A DNA stretch of 64,000 nucleotides from positions 30,218,501 to 30,282,500 of the forward strand of contig NC_066265.1 in NCBI RefSeq assembly GCF_905404315.1, written 5' to 3'. The DNA is from Leptidea sinapis. Its lineage: Eukaryota; Arthropoda; Insecta; Lepidoptera; Pieridae. The notes below the pieces were generated by a model. It was given only the letters and a program-made list of their open reading frames with translations. It ran no database searches and was not told where the DNA came from. How positions within the stretch are numbered: the first letter of the stretch is position 1; each line of letters opens with the position of its first letter. The position numbers and the translations under genes were made by a program. Below, one piece after another: positions 44,753 to 58,650 of the stretch.

Positions 44753-45468
44753 TTACATACACTATTTTATCTACCCACATACCATAAGCTTCCATGATGC
44801 ATTCAGGAGCCGCATACCTCATGACCGCATGACCTCCATAAATTTTAAACGGTAATGGCGATGATGAAAAGTTTTCTGGCGGCTGTCATAGTTCTTTTTA
44901 ATTCGGAGACAAACTAGAGTCGACTCCAACAATGATATCGAACGATATCATTCGTCAAACTTGTTTGCAATTTGATATTTCATTGGAACTAAACGTCATC
45001 TCGACTGATGTTAGAATAGAGGCCAATCAATTTTGATCAATCAAATTGTATATATATATAACTAAGCTATGTCTCATAGTCAAAGTCTTTGAGAAGATAA
45101 TACATACCTTCATTAAGAAACTCCTTCCACCCATCTCAACCTTATTTTGCTCAGTGAATATCTGACTGAAGCCATGGACAATGGTAGTCTAGTAGATGTA
45201 ATATATACCGATTGTAGCAAAGCCTTTTACCGAATAGACCATAAGACTCTTTTATCGAAAATTCAACTATTTGGCAGTGTGGGACTTGCATCGGTGGTTT
45301 GCATCTTATATTGACCGAAGGTCACAAGCTGTAGTAATCAGTAATTATATCTCGAGCTGGGTAACCATTCCCAGTGGGGCTCCACAAGGATCGCTACTTG
45401 GTTGCCTACTTACGTTGGCTCGGTAAGAAAATATCCTTTTTTTTTGTTTTCATTACAATGATATTTAA

Positions 45469-45789
45469 CTCTTATTTTATGACATCAATGCTCGCGCAGC
45501 CGCTGTAAAACCAGTCCGACATATTAACGAGAGATCGAACCTCGAAAGCACTTATAAGCTGAAAAAGTTTTAGTTTTACTTACAGTGTTACTATTCCAAT
45601 CGCTAATACCATACACGTAAAAAATGTTTAACAATTTCTTTTTGAAATGTTGTTATCCATCTCTACAAAATTGAACTTGAAAGAATCAGGTTAATACTTT
45701 ATTGAATTAATTTAAAAACAATACGAGCAACTCTCGGCGCATAACATTAGAGATGATATCTTTCAATAATTTTGTATGACAGGATGATG
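45469..45789 (-). pseudogene. Inverted relic of DUF1091 exon 1 (copy 2)
   Basis: Exon at 45584-45660 with the same TAA at codon 11 and the same two extra bases before the donor; no difference from the copy 1 relic noted. Confidence 0.85.
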
Positions 45790-47143
45790 ATAAGCACAAA
45801 TTATTTGATAATATATTTTAACTGCAACATTTTATTATTGGTGGTGAACTTACTTTTCTAAGGTCATTCTACATTTACCCCCTTATTCATATTAGTCTGC
45901 TAACTTAAAGCATTGCTAATTCTCACTCTGTCTTCTTCTATTGACCTAAGTCAGAATTAGAAAAACCACTCCTTAGCGGCTGTTTTAAGTAAGTGGACCA
46001 TTATGAAAAAGGGGGATAATCAATAGGTACAGGCCCGGTCTAGATTAATGCTAGTGACAATTAATTATCAAAAAATTTGTTCTATTAAGTATTTATAAGC
46101 GCTAATTATGTTAAAGTTTAATAACTTTCGTTAGTAAATATAATATGTTCGCCGTTTTTGGTAAAAAAAATGCAAATGTTTTGAAACAACGGAAAAAAAA
46201 AAGCATCCTTGCATTATCGGCGCGAGTGACGGGCACGAAGTAGTGCCTGCTTGTGCCAATGCACAAATCACTTTTTGTAAAATTATGCCTTTCGACAAAA
46301 CTTGTAAAATTACGCCTTGTAAAGAAAATATCCGGAAGACGTCCACTGGTGGACAAAGACCTCCCCCAAAGATCTCCGATGAAGGCTTTTCGAACGACTA
46401 GCGCCATCTCTGTGGCCCTGTACGCTGCCATTAGGAAATGGAATATGAAAGCGGTAAAGAGGATACTGAAGGAGTAGGAAATAAATATACATATAATGAC
46501 AAGAGTTATTTTCTTCTAGAAGTATAACACAATGTGATTTATCTAAAGAAGAGTTTTATTTATTAAATACAGATAAGTTTTACATAACAAATATCAACTA
46601 ATAAAACACTTACTAATGTAAGAAAAGAGAATCGACAATTAAATGTTCCTGCTTTACTATTCTTATTATAAAAACTTGACTCGTCTTTTGCTCTTTTAAA
46701 TTAAAGAAAATTATAATTCGACTGAAATAAAAAAACAACACATTTTTGAAATAAACGTTCTTTAGGTGCGACTTGGGGTTAACTCAGAATATAATTCTGA
46801 AGGTAGTAACGTTCAGTACCTCCGGCAGAAAAAAGTCAATTGAAACATTTTTTAACCGTTATGGTTACAACTTAATAGTATTACAAAAATTTTCTCAAAT
46901 TTCTCAGTAATATTTTAGGTTACAATAATATGTGTTATAATAATAATTTAATTATGTTTATTCAATTATTTATTGATAACACGGCTTTAATTAATGTAAG
47001 TATATATTTAATGGTGTAAATTAAATCTTCTCGTCTTTCAACTTTTTTACAATATCTGTTATATACTGGGTGTCTCAGAATAGGTGGGACGAGGGCGAAT
47101 GAAAATAACATTTGTCTATGAGCTTTCAGATAATCAAAAAAAG

Positions 47144-47636
47144 TATACAGGGTGTCCCTTGATGAAGGGAAAGTGCCTTAAATGTCGTAGATAGGGTATT
47201 TTACTGAAAGAAGACTTTATGTTATATTCAAAAGTTAGTAATTCTGCATTTAAAGATTTTCTAAAAATTACTTGCCTCGTCTGGGAATCGAACCGACTTA
47301 AATATAAAAAAAAACACCCATACTTTGCTAAAATGCTCAAAATGTGATCCCTCCTGTCTTACGCAAATCGCCAATATTTTAATGAGTTCGCTGCCTTTTG
47401 ATTTCCTAATCATTTTATGGTGAATACTCGATATGATATGGCACAATTCTGTTTGTAACTCGCCCACGTTCTCGTATCGCTTTTAAACAAAAAAAAAACT
47501 ATAAAGCATTTTAATTATGAAGTGGGTACTTACTTACGAATAAACAATACTGTGGAATGATAATATCTCTACTTTTCGAACGTCGTCGTCGGCAATAAAT
47601 AACTTTCTTAAACTTTAACTTTGGGACACCCTGTAT
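47144..47636. mobile_element. Short inverted-end element, copy 3
   Basis: It shares the same internal deletions as the element at 23930, which supports common descent of the left halves of copies 2 and 3. Confidence 0.55.
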
Positions 47637-48161
47637 GTATGTATCTGTTAATTATTCATAAAGTTATTTAAAATTAAGTCTTACTTCAATCGCGCGTAAA
47701 GATTACACGCACACACTTTTTTTTACTTTCTCCTCACAGGTAGCCCTCTTATGGCTGAATAGACATTTGACATTTGAGTATGTAACAGTTCAGCCATATA
47801 AAATCGCAAGTCTGACACCTTTTAAATGTTATAAAGAAGCGCCTTATTCAAAAAGTCTACTTACAATACGATTATAGAATATATAGAGGATAAAATAGTA
47901 TGGAAAATAGAGCATCTATTCTGATAAATTTTGTTTTCAAATTTAATTTGTGTAATTCATCCCAGAAGTGAGAGTTGTCACTTTAAAAACATGACAAATT
48001 GCGTCTATCCCTGCACTGAGACAAACAAATGAATTTTGTATTTTACCGAATCTCGTTTTTGGAATAGCGATTTTATTTTTTATCTCTGGTATTGATAGTA
48101 TATTGTTTCTATTTCTTCTATTATAAACTATACATATGTATATTATTATAAATGAATTGGG

Positions 48162-48414
48162 TTGCTTTTGTTAGAATACCTGCGTGTTTATAGCGATTTC
48201 CAAGGGCTTCTCTAGAATTCAGATGATAGATGTCCCATATCGCCCTTTTTGCAAAACAAATATTGTTTCGATATCAGCTGCTTTCCCACATAGCAAAATT
48301 CCATATGACATAATGCTAAGCAGATAACTGAAATAAATAAATGTTGCTGTGTTAATATCAGTAAGATTTTTAATTCTTCTAATAGCAAAAGTGGTTCTAA
48401 TGTGGGGTAATGGG
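48162..48414 (-). mobile_element. CR1-like LINE, C-terminal RT fragment (copy 3)
   Basis: No difference from the copy 2 fragment was seen by eye, including the frameshift. Confidence 0.6.
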
Positions 48415-50426
48415 ACCCCCCATTACCCCACATAAGAACCACTTTGTACCAATAAACTGTCAAAAACATAGTGTGTTTAAAAATATTTAACAAATTGCCA
48501 TAATAAATATGAGACGAGACAGTCGTAATTTCAAAATTTAAAGTAAGTACTTATTAACTCTATTTAAAAAATATTGTTTTTATTCAATACTTGAATATTA
48601 TCAAACGTGGTAACAGGCATCAATCTTATTCTTAATATTATAATTTTTAGTGATTATTTTTGCTACATTATCTCAATATTACTGTAATTGTATATTGTAG
48701 GGTTTTTTAGGTTTAGTTTTACGTTGGCCAACTTGAATGTACCAGTTATTGATTTAACTATGTTAGTTTATAATAATAATTATAAAACCTAACCACTGGA
48801 ATATATGCATGGCTGTCAAGGCAAAACATGTGCCTAGTCTTAAATTTATTACAACTTTAGCTGTAGGTAAGTAAATGTTTCTTGCAAATAAAGAACTTTG
48901 ACTTTAATTTACTATTATTATTCGTTGATATATTTTGTAAGATTTAAACTCATGGGATCGTTAGGTGCCCGTTGTGAAGTTAGTTTTAAGGTTATTGGTT
49001 GGTACCCATTCTTAATACACAGAGAAATCACGGGTACACCTACTTCACGTACCTAGGTATCACCTGAGCATTTATCTCATGTAGCATGAAATTTTGATCA
49101 AAATTGTTATTCATACTTATACCTAATTATTATTATTAATTGTTTTGATCAAAACTATTTCTGTACAAAATCTATTAGGTAAATACATCTTTTGCAAGAA
49201 GTCTTTCTATATATAATTGTTGACAGTGACAGGTTGAAGATGTCTATAAAAGGCGATATCTCCCTGGAGTCAACACACTGGATGTATTAGTTATAACTTA
49301 AAATCATAACAAAGTTTTATCCCTCAACAGTTAAATAGAGTTGTAGAAATAAGATTCTGAGACTTACATATATAAGGCGTAATTGTAAATTGCTGTAATA
49401 AGTAGATTATAAGTAATATTGTACATATTTTAATAGTTGATATAGAAATTTGAAAATTTTATTTTTTTAACTGATCGACACACTTCCGCTGCAGCTGTTG
49501 ACAAGTTATTCTGCCCGATTACTATTCGAGTCTTAGTCATTGTGTCATTATTCGTAATTTATTCTTAGATATTTAGGGTTTGTTTTAATTAAAGTTTAGT
49601 AACGATTTTCTATTTAATTTAATTTAGCTAGATAAAATAGCCCCAACACTAGCTGGTCAATTTATTTAAACGAATATGTGAACCTACTCGTATAGACCTC
49701 ACTTTGTGCAATTTTGTCAATCATGAAATAATCTAATCTAAAATCATGCCAATTTTCAAATAATACGCAGATGTTATCATTTAATTATTTAAAATTACAG
49801 TATGTTTTGATTGAGATGATTTGATTTTTATCTTTATAGGTATAGCTATTTAAATTTGAAGCTGATATTTGATACAATGATATTTAATACTATAATATTA
49901 TTGGTGCAAAATATATTTTAATATATATATATATATATATATATTAAATCCCAACTAATATTATAAATGTGAACGTAAGTTTGTTTGTTACGCTTTTACT
50001 TAAATTATTTAAAAAAAAATCATAACCTAAATACAAAATATTGATCATTTATATTCCTGTTTCGTCCTTAGACTTAGGTCCCTCACTACTAATTACGTAT
50101 GTCAAAATACTAATTTGTCTAAACATTTTCCAAGTGTAGTAGTTTTTTCCGTGTAAACGTAGAGTACAAAATTTTGATAAATTAGTTTAGTACGTTGTAA
50201 TAAGATCTTATGCACTGAGAGCATAAAAGGGACATTTTGTTACTTGTTTTTTTTTTATATATTTTTAATATTTGACTTCATTAACTATGAACCTGCTGTT
50301 ATAATTAAATTAATAAATTATAATTTTATAATCAAATAGTGTGATAATAGTCACCATCTAGTTCTTCATTATCTCTACAATAAACAATTTGTTATGTTTT
50401 TAAAGTGATAACCCTCACTTCTAGGT

Positions 50427-51304
50427 TTAATACAACAAAGCATACAAGATTTTATCTTTAGTTCTTGGGAATAAATAAAAATCGCAGGGCTCCAGGTCAG
50501 GACTGTATGGCGGATGACTCATTATCTCGACACCTGCCATAGTCAAATATTCAACAGTCCGTTTTGCGGAATGCGCTGAAGCATTATCGTGGTGAAGGGG
50601 GATCCTGCTTCGAGGGCGCTGCTGTCGACTAGACAAAAGACAAACAGCGATTGACATACCAGTCTGCAGTAACTGTCTTTCCATCTAGAAGATTGAAGCA
50701 CATTGTCGCGAAATGACTTTTCCGACCAAAGAATGAGGCAATCATCTTTTTTCCTTGACTTCTTCTTTTCTTTACCTTAGTTGGCCGATCCTCGAAAGGA
50801 AACACCCACTGAGCTGATTGTCTTTTGGTTTTGGGTTCTTAGCAAAATATACAGCTTTCATCACCTGTGACGATGTCAAATACAGCATTTGAATCATCGC
50901 CGTTGAACTTATCTAGCATTTGGCGACACCAGTCCATGCGAAGGTCGTCGGTTAAAGTATGGGGAATCCATCTGGTACAAAGCTTCCTGACGCCTAAATA
51001 TTCGTGTAATATTTTTTCAACTTGACTCATACCAATGCCTAGGCTTGCCCGTATCTGCTGATAGGTCACTCTTATTATCTTCAGTAGTCACTGTTAAAGG
51101 ACGTCCCTCACGCGGATCATCATTCATCATTGAGATTGCTACGTCCACGCTTAAACTCGTGAAGCCAAGTTAAGTTAAAGTTAAGGCACGAGATGGCGCT
51201 TCATTACGAAATGCTAATCGCAGCCTATCATAGCTTTGTTTTTGAGTAAGCCCACAACGAAAGTCATTTTCACGTGTAACAGGCGTTTTACATTTGCCGC
51301 CAAT
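50427..51304 (-). pseudogene. Mariner-type transposase relic (copy 3)
   Basis: It shares the 33-base deletion and the GTTAAG rearrangement with copy 2. The catalytic motifs VTGDES, HHDNASAHS and SPDLEPCDF are still readable. Confidence 0.85.
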
Positions 51305-51523
51305 TCTCAAATACAAATAACAAATGAATGCAATATACTACATTAGGTTACCAAAGAGTTCTAAAATTGAAATTCAAAAAAGTTTTTATTAGCATTGTTT
51401 CTAACTGGCCAGTTCTAATCATTTTCAGTGTTACCCACGTACTACACAACTTATTACGAATTAGTTAGCTTGCTATTAAGTTAATTAGTACCTTCTACAG
51501 TTACAATCTGATTGACCGCAAAC

Positions 51524-51807
51524 TTATTGAAATAAATAAGTCATCCGAGAGATCGCAGGTTCGAGTACCTCATCGTTCATAATTTTTGATTACAAACTAA
51601 ATTTTACACAATTAACCCCAGAAGTGATTGATATCACTTTAAAAATAACAAATTGTTTAGAAATAAATCACATCAAAAATCCATTGAAAAATTTCGCTGA
51701 GTGATTCTGTTCCCTATTTTATTTATTGTTATGAAATTAAGTGTATGACTGAACTTAAGCCATTGTTAATCAATGTTATGAGTTTAATAAACGTTTTGAT
51801 TTGATTT
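51524..51807 (+). mobile_element. tRNA-related SINE (copy 3)
   Basis: Matches the copy 2 element, including GGTTCGAGTAC. Confidence 0.5.
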
Positions 51808-52924
51808 GCCGCTGCTTAGACTGTTGCTGATTTGCTGTTGTTGCTGAAGGTATGGAACTCATCATTCCATCTTCCTCGGTGGCAGGTCACAACCCTGGTT
51901 TGACCGCTTCTGCAGAAGGCCCTCTCGCCGAGCAGGATTTTGCTGTCAGGCTTGGGTCAACGCGGTGGTATCTGAGAATGAAAATGCCAGCGAACCTACA
52001 AAAAAAAACCCTATAATCACGCGTCCAGGCCCCTCAATAGAGTTATTGCTGTGGCAAAGTCGAAGTAAATAGGCAGTATTGTCGAGAGATTTGTACGCCT
52101 TCCCTAGGGAACTCGTGCGTTCTGGTCAGTTGCTAAGGCTGTCCAAGGAAATTCCTGCCAGCGTGCCATTTCGCCACTGCACAATGACGATGACTTGCTG
52201 ACAAAACACGTAAAACTCCCTTATCGAATCAAACTCGACTCTGGATTACCAAGATGCATTACTAGCACATATTCCCCGATGCGACTCATACATGACGGAA
52301 GTAAAATTCCGGCATGTTTGAGGCGCTTTCCACTTTAGAAATTCATAAATCTATAGGCCCCAATAGTATTTCTCTGATGGTACTGCGATATGTACTTGAC
52401 TTGGCGCCGGTCCTTACCCGTCTTCTCCGGCTCTCCTACTCATCCTGCGTAGTCAGAAAATTATTATTATTATGTGCCTATAGGGCACCTGATCCTTAAG
52501 ATACCTTATACGCACGTATCGATGGTAAAGGCATTGGCGGAGAGTCTGGACATAGCCAAAGCCTTAGATCGGGTGTCGAACAAAGCACTTAAAGCGAGTT
52601 TAAATCCTCTGGGCTTCCCGAGAGTTTCTGCAAAGGATTACTAGATTTTTGGCTGATCGGAGCATCAACGTTATTATCAACGGAGCATGCTCCGACTTAA
52701 AACCCATAAGCGATGGTGTCCCGCAAGGCTGCGTGCTATCACCTACACTATTTCTTCTGCATATCAATGCTGTAAATTAGCGGTATTCACTGTTATGCAG
52801 ATGACAGCAGAGGTTATGCCACTCACGCCAGCCTTGCAAACATCTCTCGTAATAGCGTTGACGAGAACCGGAACAATAATAATTGTGTGTCTGAAACAAA
52901 ATATTTTAATTTTATACGATAGGT
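51808..52924 (+). mobile_element. Degraded jockey-like LINE (copy 3)
   Basis: Nearly identical to the copy 2 element, including the TAA in TGCTGTAAATTAG. Confidence 0.8.
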
Positions 52925-53331
52925 TCATTCATGTAAACTTTCTTTGAATTATTGGTGTCGTTGTAGTAAATTATGTACAAGTGGTTACATATCGCTGAAG
53001 CATATTATAGCTATGAAATGACTAATGATTGGAATAGTTTTAAGTAGCTATATACATCAGATCATATAGCTTTAGAACAGAGACACAAGAACACATTTAT
53101 TAAATATATTTATTTATAACGTTACAAAATTACTGTCAAACAAAATGATTAAATGATATCATCTCTAATGTTAGATTATCTTACTATTATTTCAGTAGAA
53201 AATAAGTGAATCATTGTCATCTACTTATTGTTAGTCTGAATAGCGCAGAGAGTTGCTCGTGTTTTATGTTTTTAAATTAATTCAATACAGCATTGTATTT
53301 ACTTGATGCTTTCAAGTTAAATTTTGTAGAG

Positions 53332-56300
53332 ATGGATAGAAATATTTTAATAAGAAATTGTTCAAAATTTTTTACGTGTATGGTATTAGCGATTGGAATA
53401 GCCACTGTAAGTAAAACTAATACTTTTTCAGCTAATAAGGGCTTTCGATTAAAAGGATCGATTTCGTTAATATGTTGGACTAGGTCTTACAGCGAGCGGC
53501 TGCACTAGCATTGATGTCATAAAATAAGAGTCAAATAGCAATGGAATGAAATAAAGGCTATTTTTGACCGGGATGTCACAAGCATTTTAGAATTCTAAAA
53601 TTCTATTTACGGCAAAAAACTAAAGAAACTGTTTAAAAATGCTCGTGTCCTTAGTAAATTTTTAGGTAAATTGGTTTTACTTTTGTGAGGCATTTCGAAT
53701 AAGAAAAAAAATATTTAAGTAATAATAACCGAATAAGCAGAATTAGTTAATCTTAAATATATAACAATATTTATTCAGTATTGCGATTATATATTTTTTT
53801 ATATAAGAGGGGGCAAACGGGCAACAGGCTTACGGGATGGGGAGTGGTGAGGCAGCCGCCATGGAGAACAAACTCATATGTAACGTTTTTATTATTGAAA
53901 CAAAACAAATCTTTAAACTATATTTACAATACAATGACTACATAAAATTAAAACTATCATTACGTGGAAGCGCACCAAGAATACTGGTAGCATTACCACC
54001 TTGGATAGCAAGGCTGGTCCGTTGACCGAAATAGCTGCCAGAGCTGGGGTTTCCAGTAGCCTTATTGAGGCGCGAAGATAGTATTTTGAACATTCTCCGC
54101 ATCTCAACATATTTGCGACGCTTGCTGTCTTCGGCAGTCAAAGCAGCAGCCGCAACATCAACAGACGTAACTTGGACATGAGAAGGAGCCAGCGTGTCGA
54201 CGCAAGTCGCGTCCCACACTAGCACCCTTCCCCAAGCCCAAGCCACCAGCGTCATTCCATCAGGACGCTTGCCATCGCGTAAACAGCTGGTATATTAAGA
54301 GCGGCAAATGCCCTGCGAATGACTTCATTAATGCTGGCGTGACGACTGATAAGGCCTGCCGATCTTAGGCAGGACGCCCAAGAGCATCTACCTGAACGCC
54401 ACATCTACATTGATGTGGTTCATTCAGTTTTATAACTAGCCGGAGTGATACGTATATTTACAATGTCATGCTGTCAAGTAGCGTTCCAATCGGCGCAGAA
54501 GGCAAGGCGTAGCCAAAAGCCCGACTCATTTTGTGTCACGGCCAAAATACGAGCACGCTCTGTTCTGTCAGTAGATGAGATCAAAAGATCATCAAAGGCT
54601 GACTTACAAAGAAGTGCGTCCCATGCTTTTTGACACTTTAAATCGTCTGGAAAATTTTGAATATTTGCAGTATTTAGCCAAGCATTGTTAGCTTCCTTCA
54701 AATACGCAATCTCTGAGTTACCTGGTACATGATTTACAATTCTAAATCATGTACTAGAAACCAAAGGCTGCGCACTATGAACTAAATATAGAAATGCTGG
54801 TAAGGCAACGCCCGCAACTTTGCGAGTACCCAAACCACCAAACCGTATCGGTAAAGAGGCTTGAAACTATTCTCGATCTGTAAAAGCGCAATTCAAAACG
54901 GCTTCTAGAATATTTTTAAGCGAAAAATCAATCACATCAAGTAAATTTTGAAATTTCCATATCGAGCTAGACCTTAAGAGGTACGTACATAAATTTTGGA
55001 AAAAATAAACAAGTCCGAAGAATAGTTAAGGCCATAATCTGTCTGAAACGTTATTAATTTTTTTAATGTGATCGCTGGAATTGAAACAGGAAATGATGGG
55101 GCTCCAAGAAAGTGAAGTGAATTCTTATCCAAAATTAATATTGGGGGCCAGAACATTAAATTTATTGGTAATATCAACCCGTATTAATTTAGATCATTAT
55201 TTATTTATTAATTACAGGCACTTGAAGTAGTCTTTGAACGCTGTGAAATGGTATATGTGAATCCGAAATATTTTAGTAATGTGACACTAAATGTGAGACG
55301 ATATTCCCGAAACGGTTCATATAATTTAAATTTAGGTGGAAAAGTACTACGCGCATTAGACAAGAATGTTTCGGTAAGTAACGAATCGAGAATAGTATTA
55401 CAGGGTATATATACTTAGTAGTTACAGTTATGGTTTGCACCTTTATTTACTACACATTTCTTCGTCTCCACTGTCTGTCAGCGCAATAAAGATCTAAATA
55501 AGAAGGTACTTTTGCCATTGAATAGTGTAGAGTTATAATTATAGTAGTTTAATAATATTTTTTTAATGTTGATAATTGTAATAAACTTTCGAAGTTCGTT
55601 TGTACAATTCACAATTATATTTATAAATCTCCAGGCAAACTTGAACTCGCGCCCCTGCCATGATTCCTACATTGATACGTTATTAAACTCGATGTCGACG
55701 GCGATATCTCTATCCGTAGTGGTACTCTTCCGAGTAACAGCAGTACATGCAGGACACACCCAATACGGGCTACATGTATTGAATTTGAGGATATGCATTC
55801 AGTGTGGTATAAACCATTACATTTAGTGCATCTAATTCTTTTTTGTGTCACCACAATTCCAATATTACATGCCAAACACTCTCCAACCATGATTATTTAG
55901 CAATAGTATGGATACAGCATTGACGACGAAATAATACAAAATGACTAGAGGCTAATGAGAAGAAGTAGCAAAAAACTCATTGCCACTTTTTGATGTGAAA
56001 CATCTATAGCCGCACGTAAAACCGATTTCTGGCGTGGCGACGCATGCCGTGGCGACGCGTCGCCTTGTCACAGTAATACCGTCCTCAGAGGCAATATCGA
56101 ATATAACTATTACCGAAGTCACTGATTAAACGAATTAAGTAGTCACGATTTGAAATAAATTCGTAAATTTTTGTATTTAATGAAAATAAATGTTTATTCA
56201 ATAAGTAGTCATCGTTATCTGGAAAAAAAACGTAATATTTTATTTTATCATTATGACATATTTAGTTCCTATCACAATATATTCTTTTCTGCATATTACT

Positions 56301-58650
56301 TTTACAAAATAATGTCGATGTTTCACATCTGCCAGGCGTCCCGTGACGGCTCACATTTTTTTAAATTAATTTACAGATTTACATAATATGTAATAATATT
56401 ATAATTACCAACAATATTGGTTTGTTTAGAAGTTTGTTACTCTTTCAGCATATCTTTTTTTTATATATCAAAGGGGGAGAACGGGGAAGAGGCTCACGGG
56501 ATGGGGAGAGGTGAGGCAACCGCCCATGGACATCCGCAAGAACAGGTGTGTCAAGAAATGCGTTGCCGGGCGGAAAGGTGGGAGTATGCTTTTTTCTTAA
56601 AGGTCCCTAAGTCGTATCTGTTCGGGAATACCGCAGCCGGTAATTGATTCCACAAAGTAGCTGTGCGAGGCAAAAAATTTTTAGCAAAACGCGTGGTTGT
56701 GGAATACTCTGGCATTCTACGTCAACGTGATGCGGGTGATAATGTCCGGTGGTGGAATTCGGCTACTGGAATCAACCCGAACAGCTCCTCTGAGCACTCT
56801 CCGTGATAAATGCGGAAGATGCAGAGAGAACCCACATCTCTACGAAATGCCAAAGAATCAAGCCGATCGGAGATGACTTGATGGTCGATGATTCGAGCCG
56901 CTCTTCGTTGTATGCGGTCAAATGGATGAAGCTAGTACTGGGGAGCACCCGCCCAGAGGTGAGAACAGTACTCCATGGGCGGCTGAATTTGCGCCTTATA
57001 AAGTTGCAGGCGGTTGTTTTTAGTGAAGCACTCTCTCGCCTTACTGATTACACCAAGGTTTTTAGAGGCCAGTTTGGCCTTCTCTTCCAAGAGACCACTG
57101 AACTGACATCGCTCGATATATAGACGCCAAATATGCCAATACAGGCTGTGGCAGTTAGAGGAGTGTTCTCGAATCGAGGAGATACGTCAAAGGGAGACTT
57201 TTTATTGGTGAACGCACAACCATCTTCTAAACGAATTTTAATGAAATGTTGAATGCACATATTTTATGACCAAATAGGATATAGGCTACTGTTTGTTTTT
57301 TTTCTTTTTGCTGTTGTTTTTCGTTGAAATTGCCAAATATGCTATATTATAGAATATTTTTTTCATATTCCAGATCGCTTTAATTCTTGAGGAATATCTT
57401 CATAACGAGTATCAGCCGTCGTTCGTGCAATTCAAGTTTGCGACCTGCGACATGTTGAAGTTTCCATATATTGACCTTGGAAAACGATATAATTTAAAAT
57501 GTCCTATTAAACCGGTAAAATACTTTTTTATATTACATAATTGATACCTTTCTACACCCACGTACATTTTATTTAATTATCCAATAATTTACAAAATATG
57601 AACAAATAAAATACATTGTAAAAACCACGGAGGTTTGACCCTAATGCATTATCTTCACGAATCGCACGACGAGAACTGATAGTGTCATCGTACGATCGTG
57701 TTCAATTAGGACGACATCTAAGGGGAGTTCCAGTGTTAGTTTAGAGTACAAGATAAGTTTTATTATTTAAATATCTTATAACTAAATATTTTTCAATATC
57801 TTATAACTAAATTTACAATACTATGACTACATAAGATTAAATCTATCATTACGTGGAAGCGTACCAAGAATACTGGCAGCATTTCCGCGTTGCATCCGTT
57901 AACCGAGAATTGAGGCGTGAAGATTGTATTTTCAACATTCTCCGCGCCTCTGGGCCCCACGGGAAAATAAATAATAAAATAAAACTTAAGATAAGTTTTA
58001 CATTGCGATATTGAAGTACCTATACAGAGAGACATGTAAAAGATTCAGTAGAAATAATAAATTTAAGAACGAACAACCTACTTTTTAGGTACATCATATA
58101 TTTGTTGCCAATTTTTGTTCCACGCTAAAAAGTAAATCAATTAAATAACATGTACATGCATATTTAATATTCATTGATTATATTGATTGTTTTTATGCTA
58201 TCCGTGCCTATTAATGTGATGAAATGGGAGGGACATCGAATTCTGACAAGGTGCAAAAGTAATGTGACCGTGTTGCACCTAGTATGTATGGCCATTTATT
58301 GGTTACTCTTTGAGAGTTAACAGAGATAAATACTCTCAGAGATATTGAGATATTGGGATCGATATTAAATCAAAATTAAGCTAAGCTGTCTGTCTCCACA
58401 AGCAAAGAACATGTTAACAAGCAACGTTTAATTGTTATTGATATTCATATTTCTGTGAATTTGTTCCCAGGGTTATGTAATGCTTCGCAATTTGACAGTT
58501 CTTGCCGCAAACTTTCCCGCTGTGTTTCCATTTGAAAAAGGGCGAGTATATGTGAAGTTTTACATAACGGACACAGAAGAGACGATGGCCTTGGGATACG
58601 TTTACGCTTCATTTAAGGGATCGCGAAGATCGCGTCATTTTGCAACGTAG
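53332..58650 (+). CDS. Secreted DUF1091-type protein, copy 3
   Basis: Exons are 53332-53406, 55218-55373, 57374-57514 and 58471-58650. The predicted protein is the same as copy 2 at every position compared. Intron 2 differs from copy 2 near 57350, where ATTATAGAAT is kept as in copy 1. Identity of exons and introns to copy 2 indicates a very recent split or an assembly duplicate. Confidence 0.75.
53913..54974 (-). mobile_element. Retroelement C-terminal fragment, antisense (copy 3)
   Basis: Homologous to the copy 2 fragment, with no difference seen by eye; in intron 1 of the third DUF1091 gene. Confidence 0.6.
55653..55890 (-). mobile_element. PHD-finger ORF1 fragment, antisense (copy 3)
   Basis: Same as the copy 2 fragment, including ECLACN. 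Confidence 0.55.
56458..57264 (-). mobile_element. Jockey-like LINE 3' part, antisense (copy 3)
   Basis: Same as the copy 2 fragment; in intron 2 of the third DUF1091 gene. Confidence 0.8.
57764..57963 (-). mobile_element. Second fragment of the intron-1 retroelement family (copy 3)
   Basis: Carries the same 29-base deletion as copy 2. Confidence 0.6.

Larger units (their letters stand above)
23335..46548 (+). repeat. Tandem unit, copy 2 (B-left/A-right mosaic)
   Basis: The length is 23,214 bases. From 23335 to about 35833 it carries the diagnostic bases and indels of copy 3. From about 35972 onward it carries those of copy 1. Examples of shared copy 2/3 states are the short deletion near 34690 and the loss of ten bases near 35606. 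Examples of shared copy 1/2 states are the GACCCCGAA stretch near 35979 and the two large deletions in the receptor-like exon near 39035 and 39077. Confidence 0.95.
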
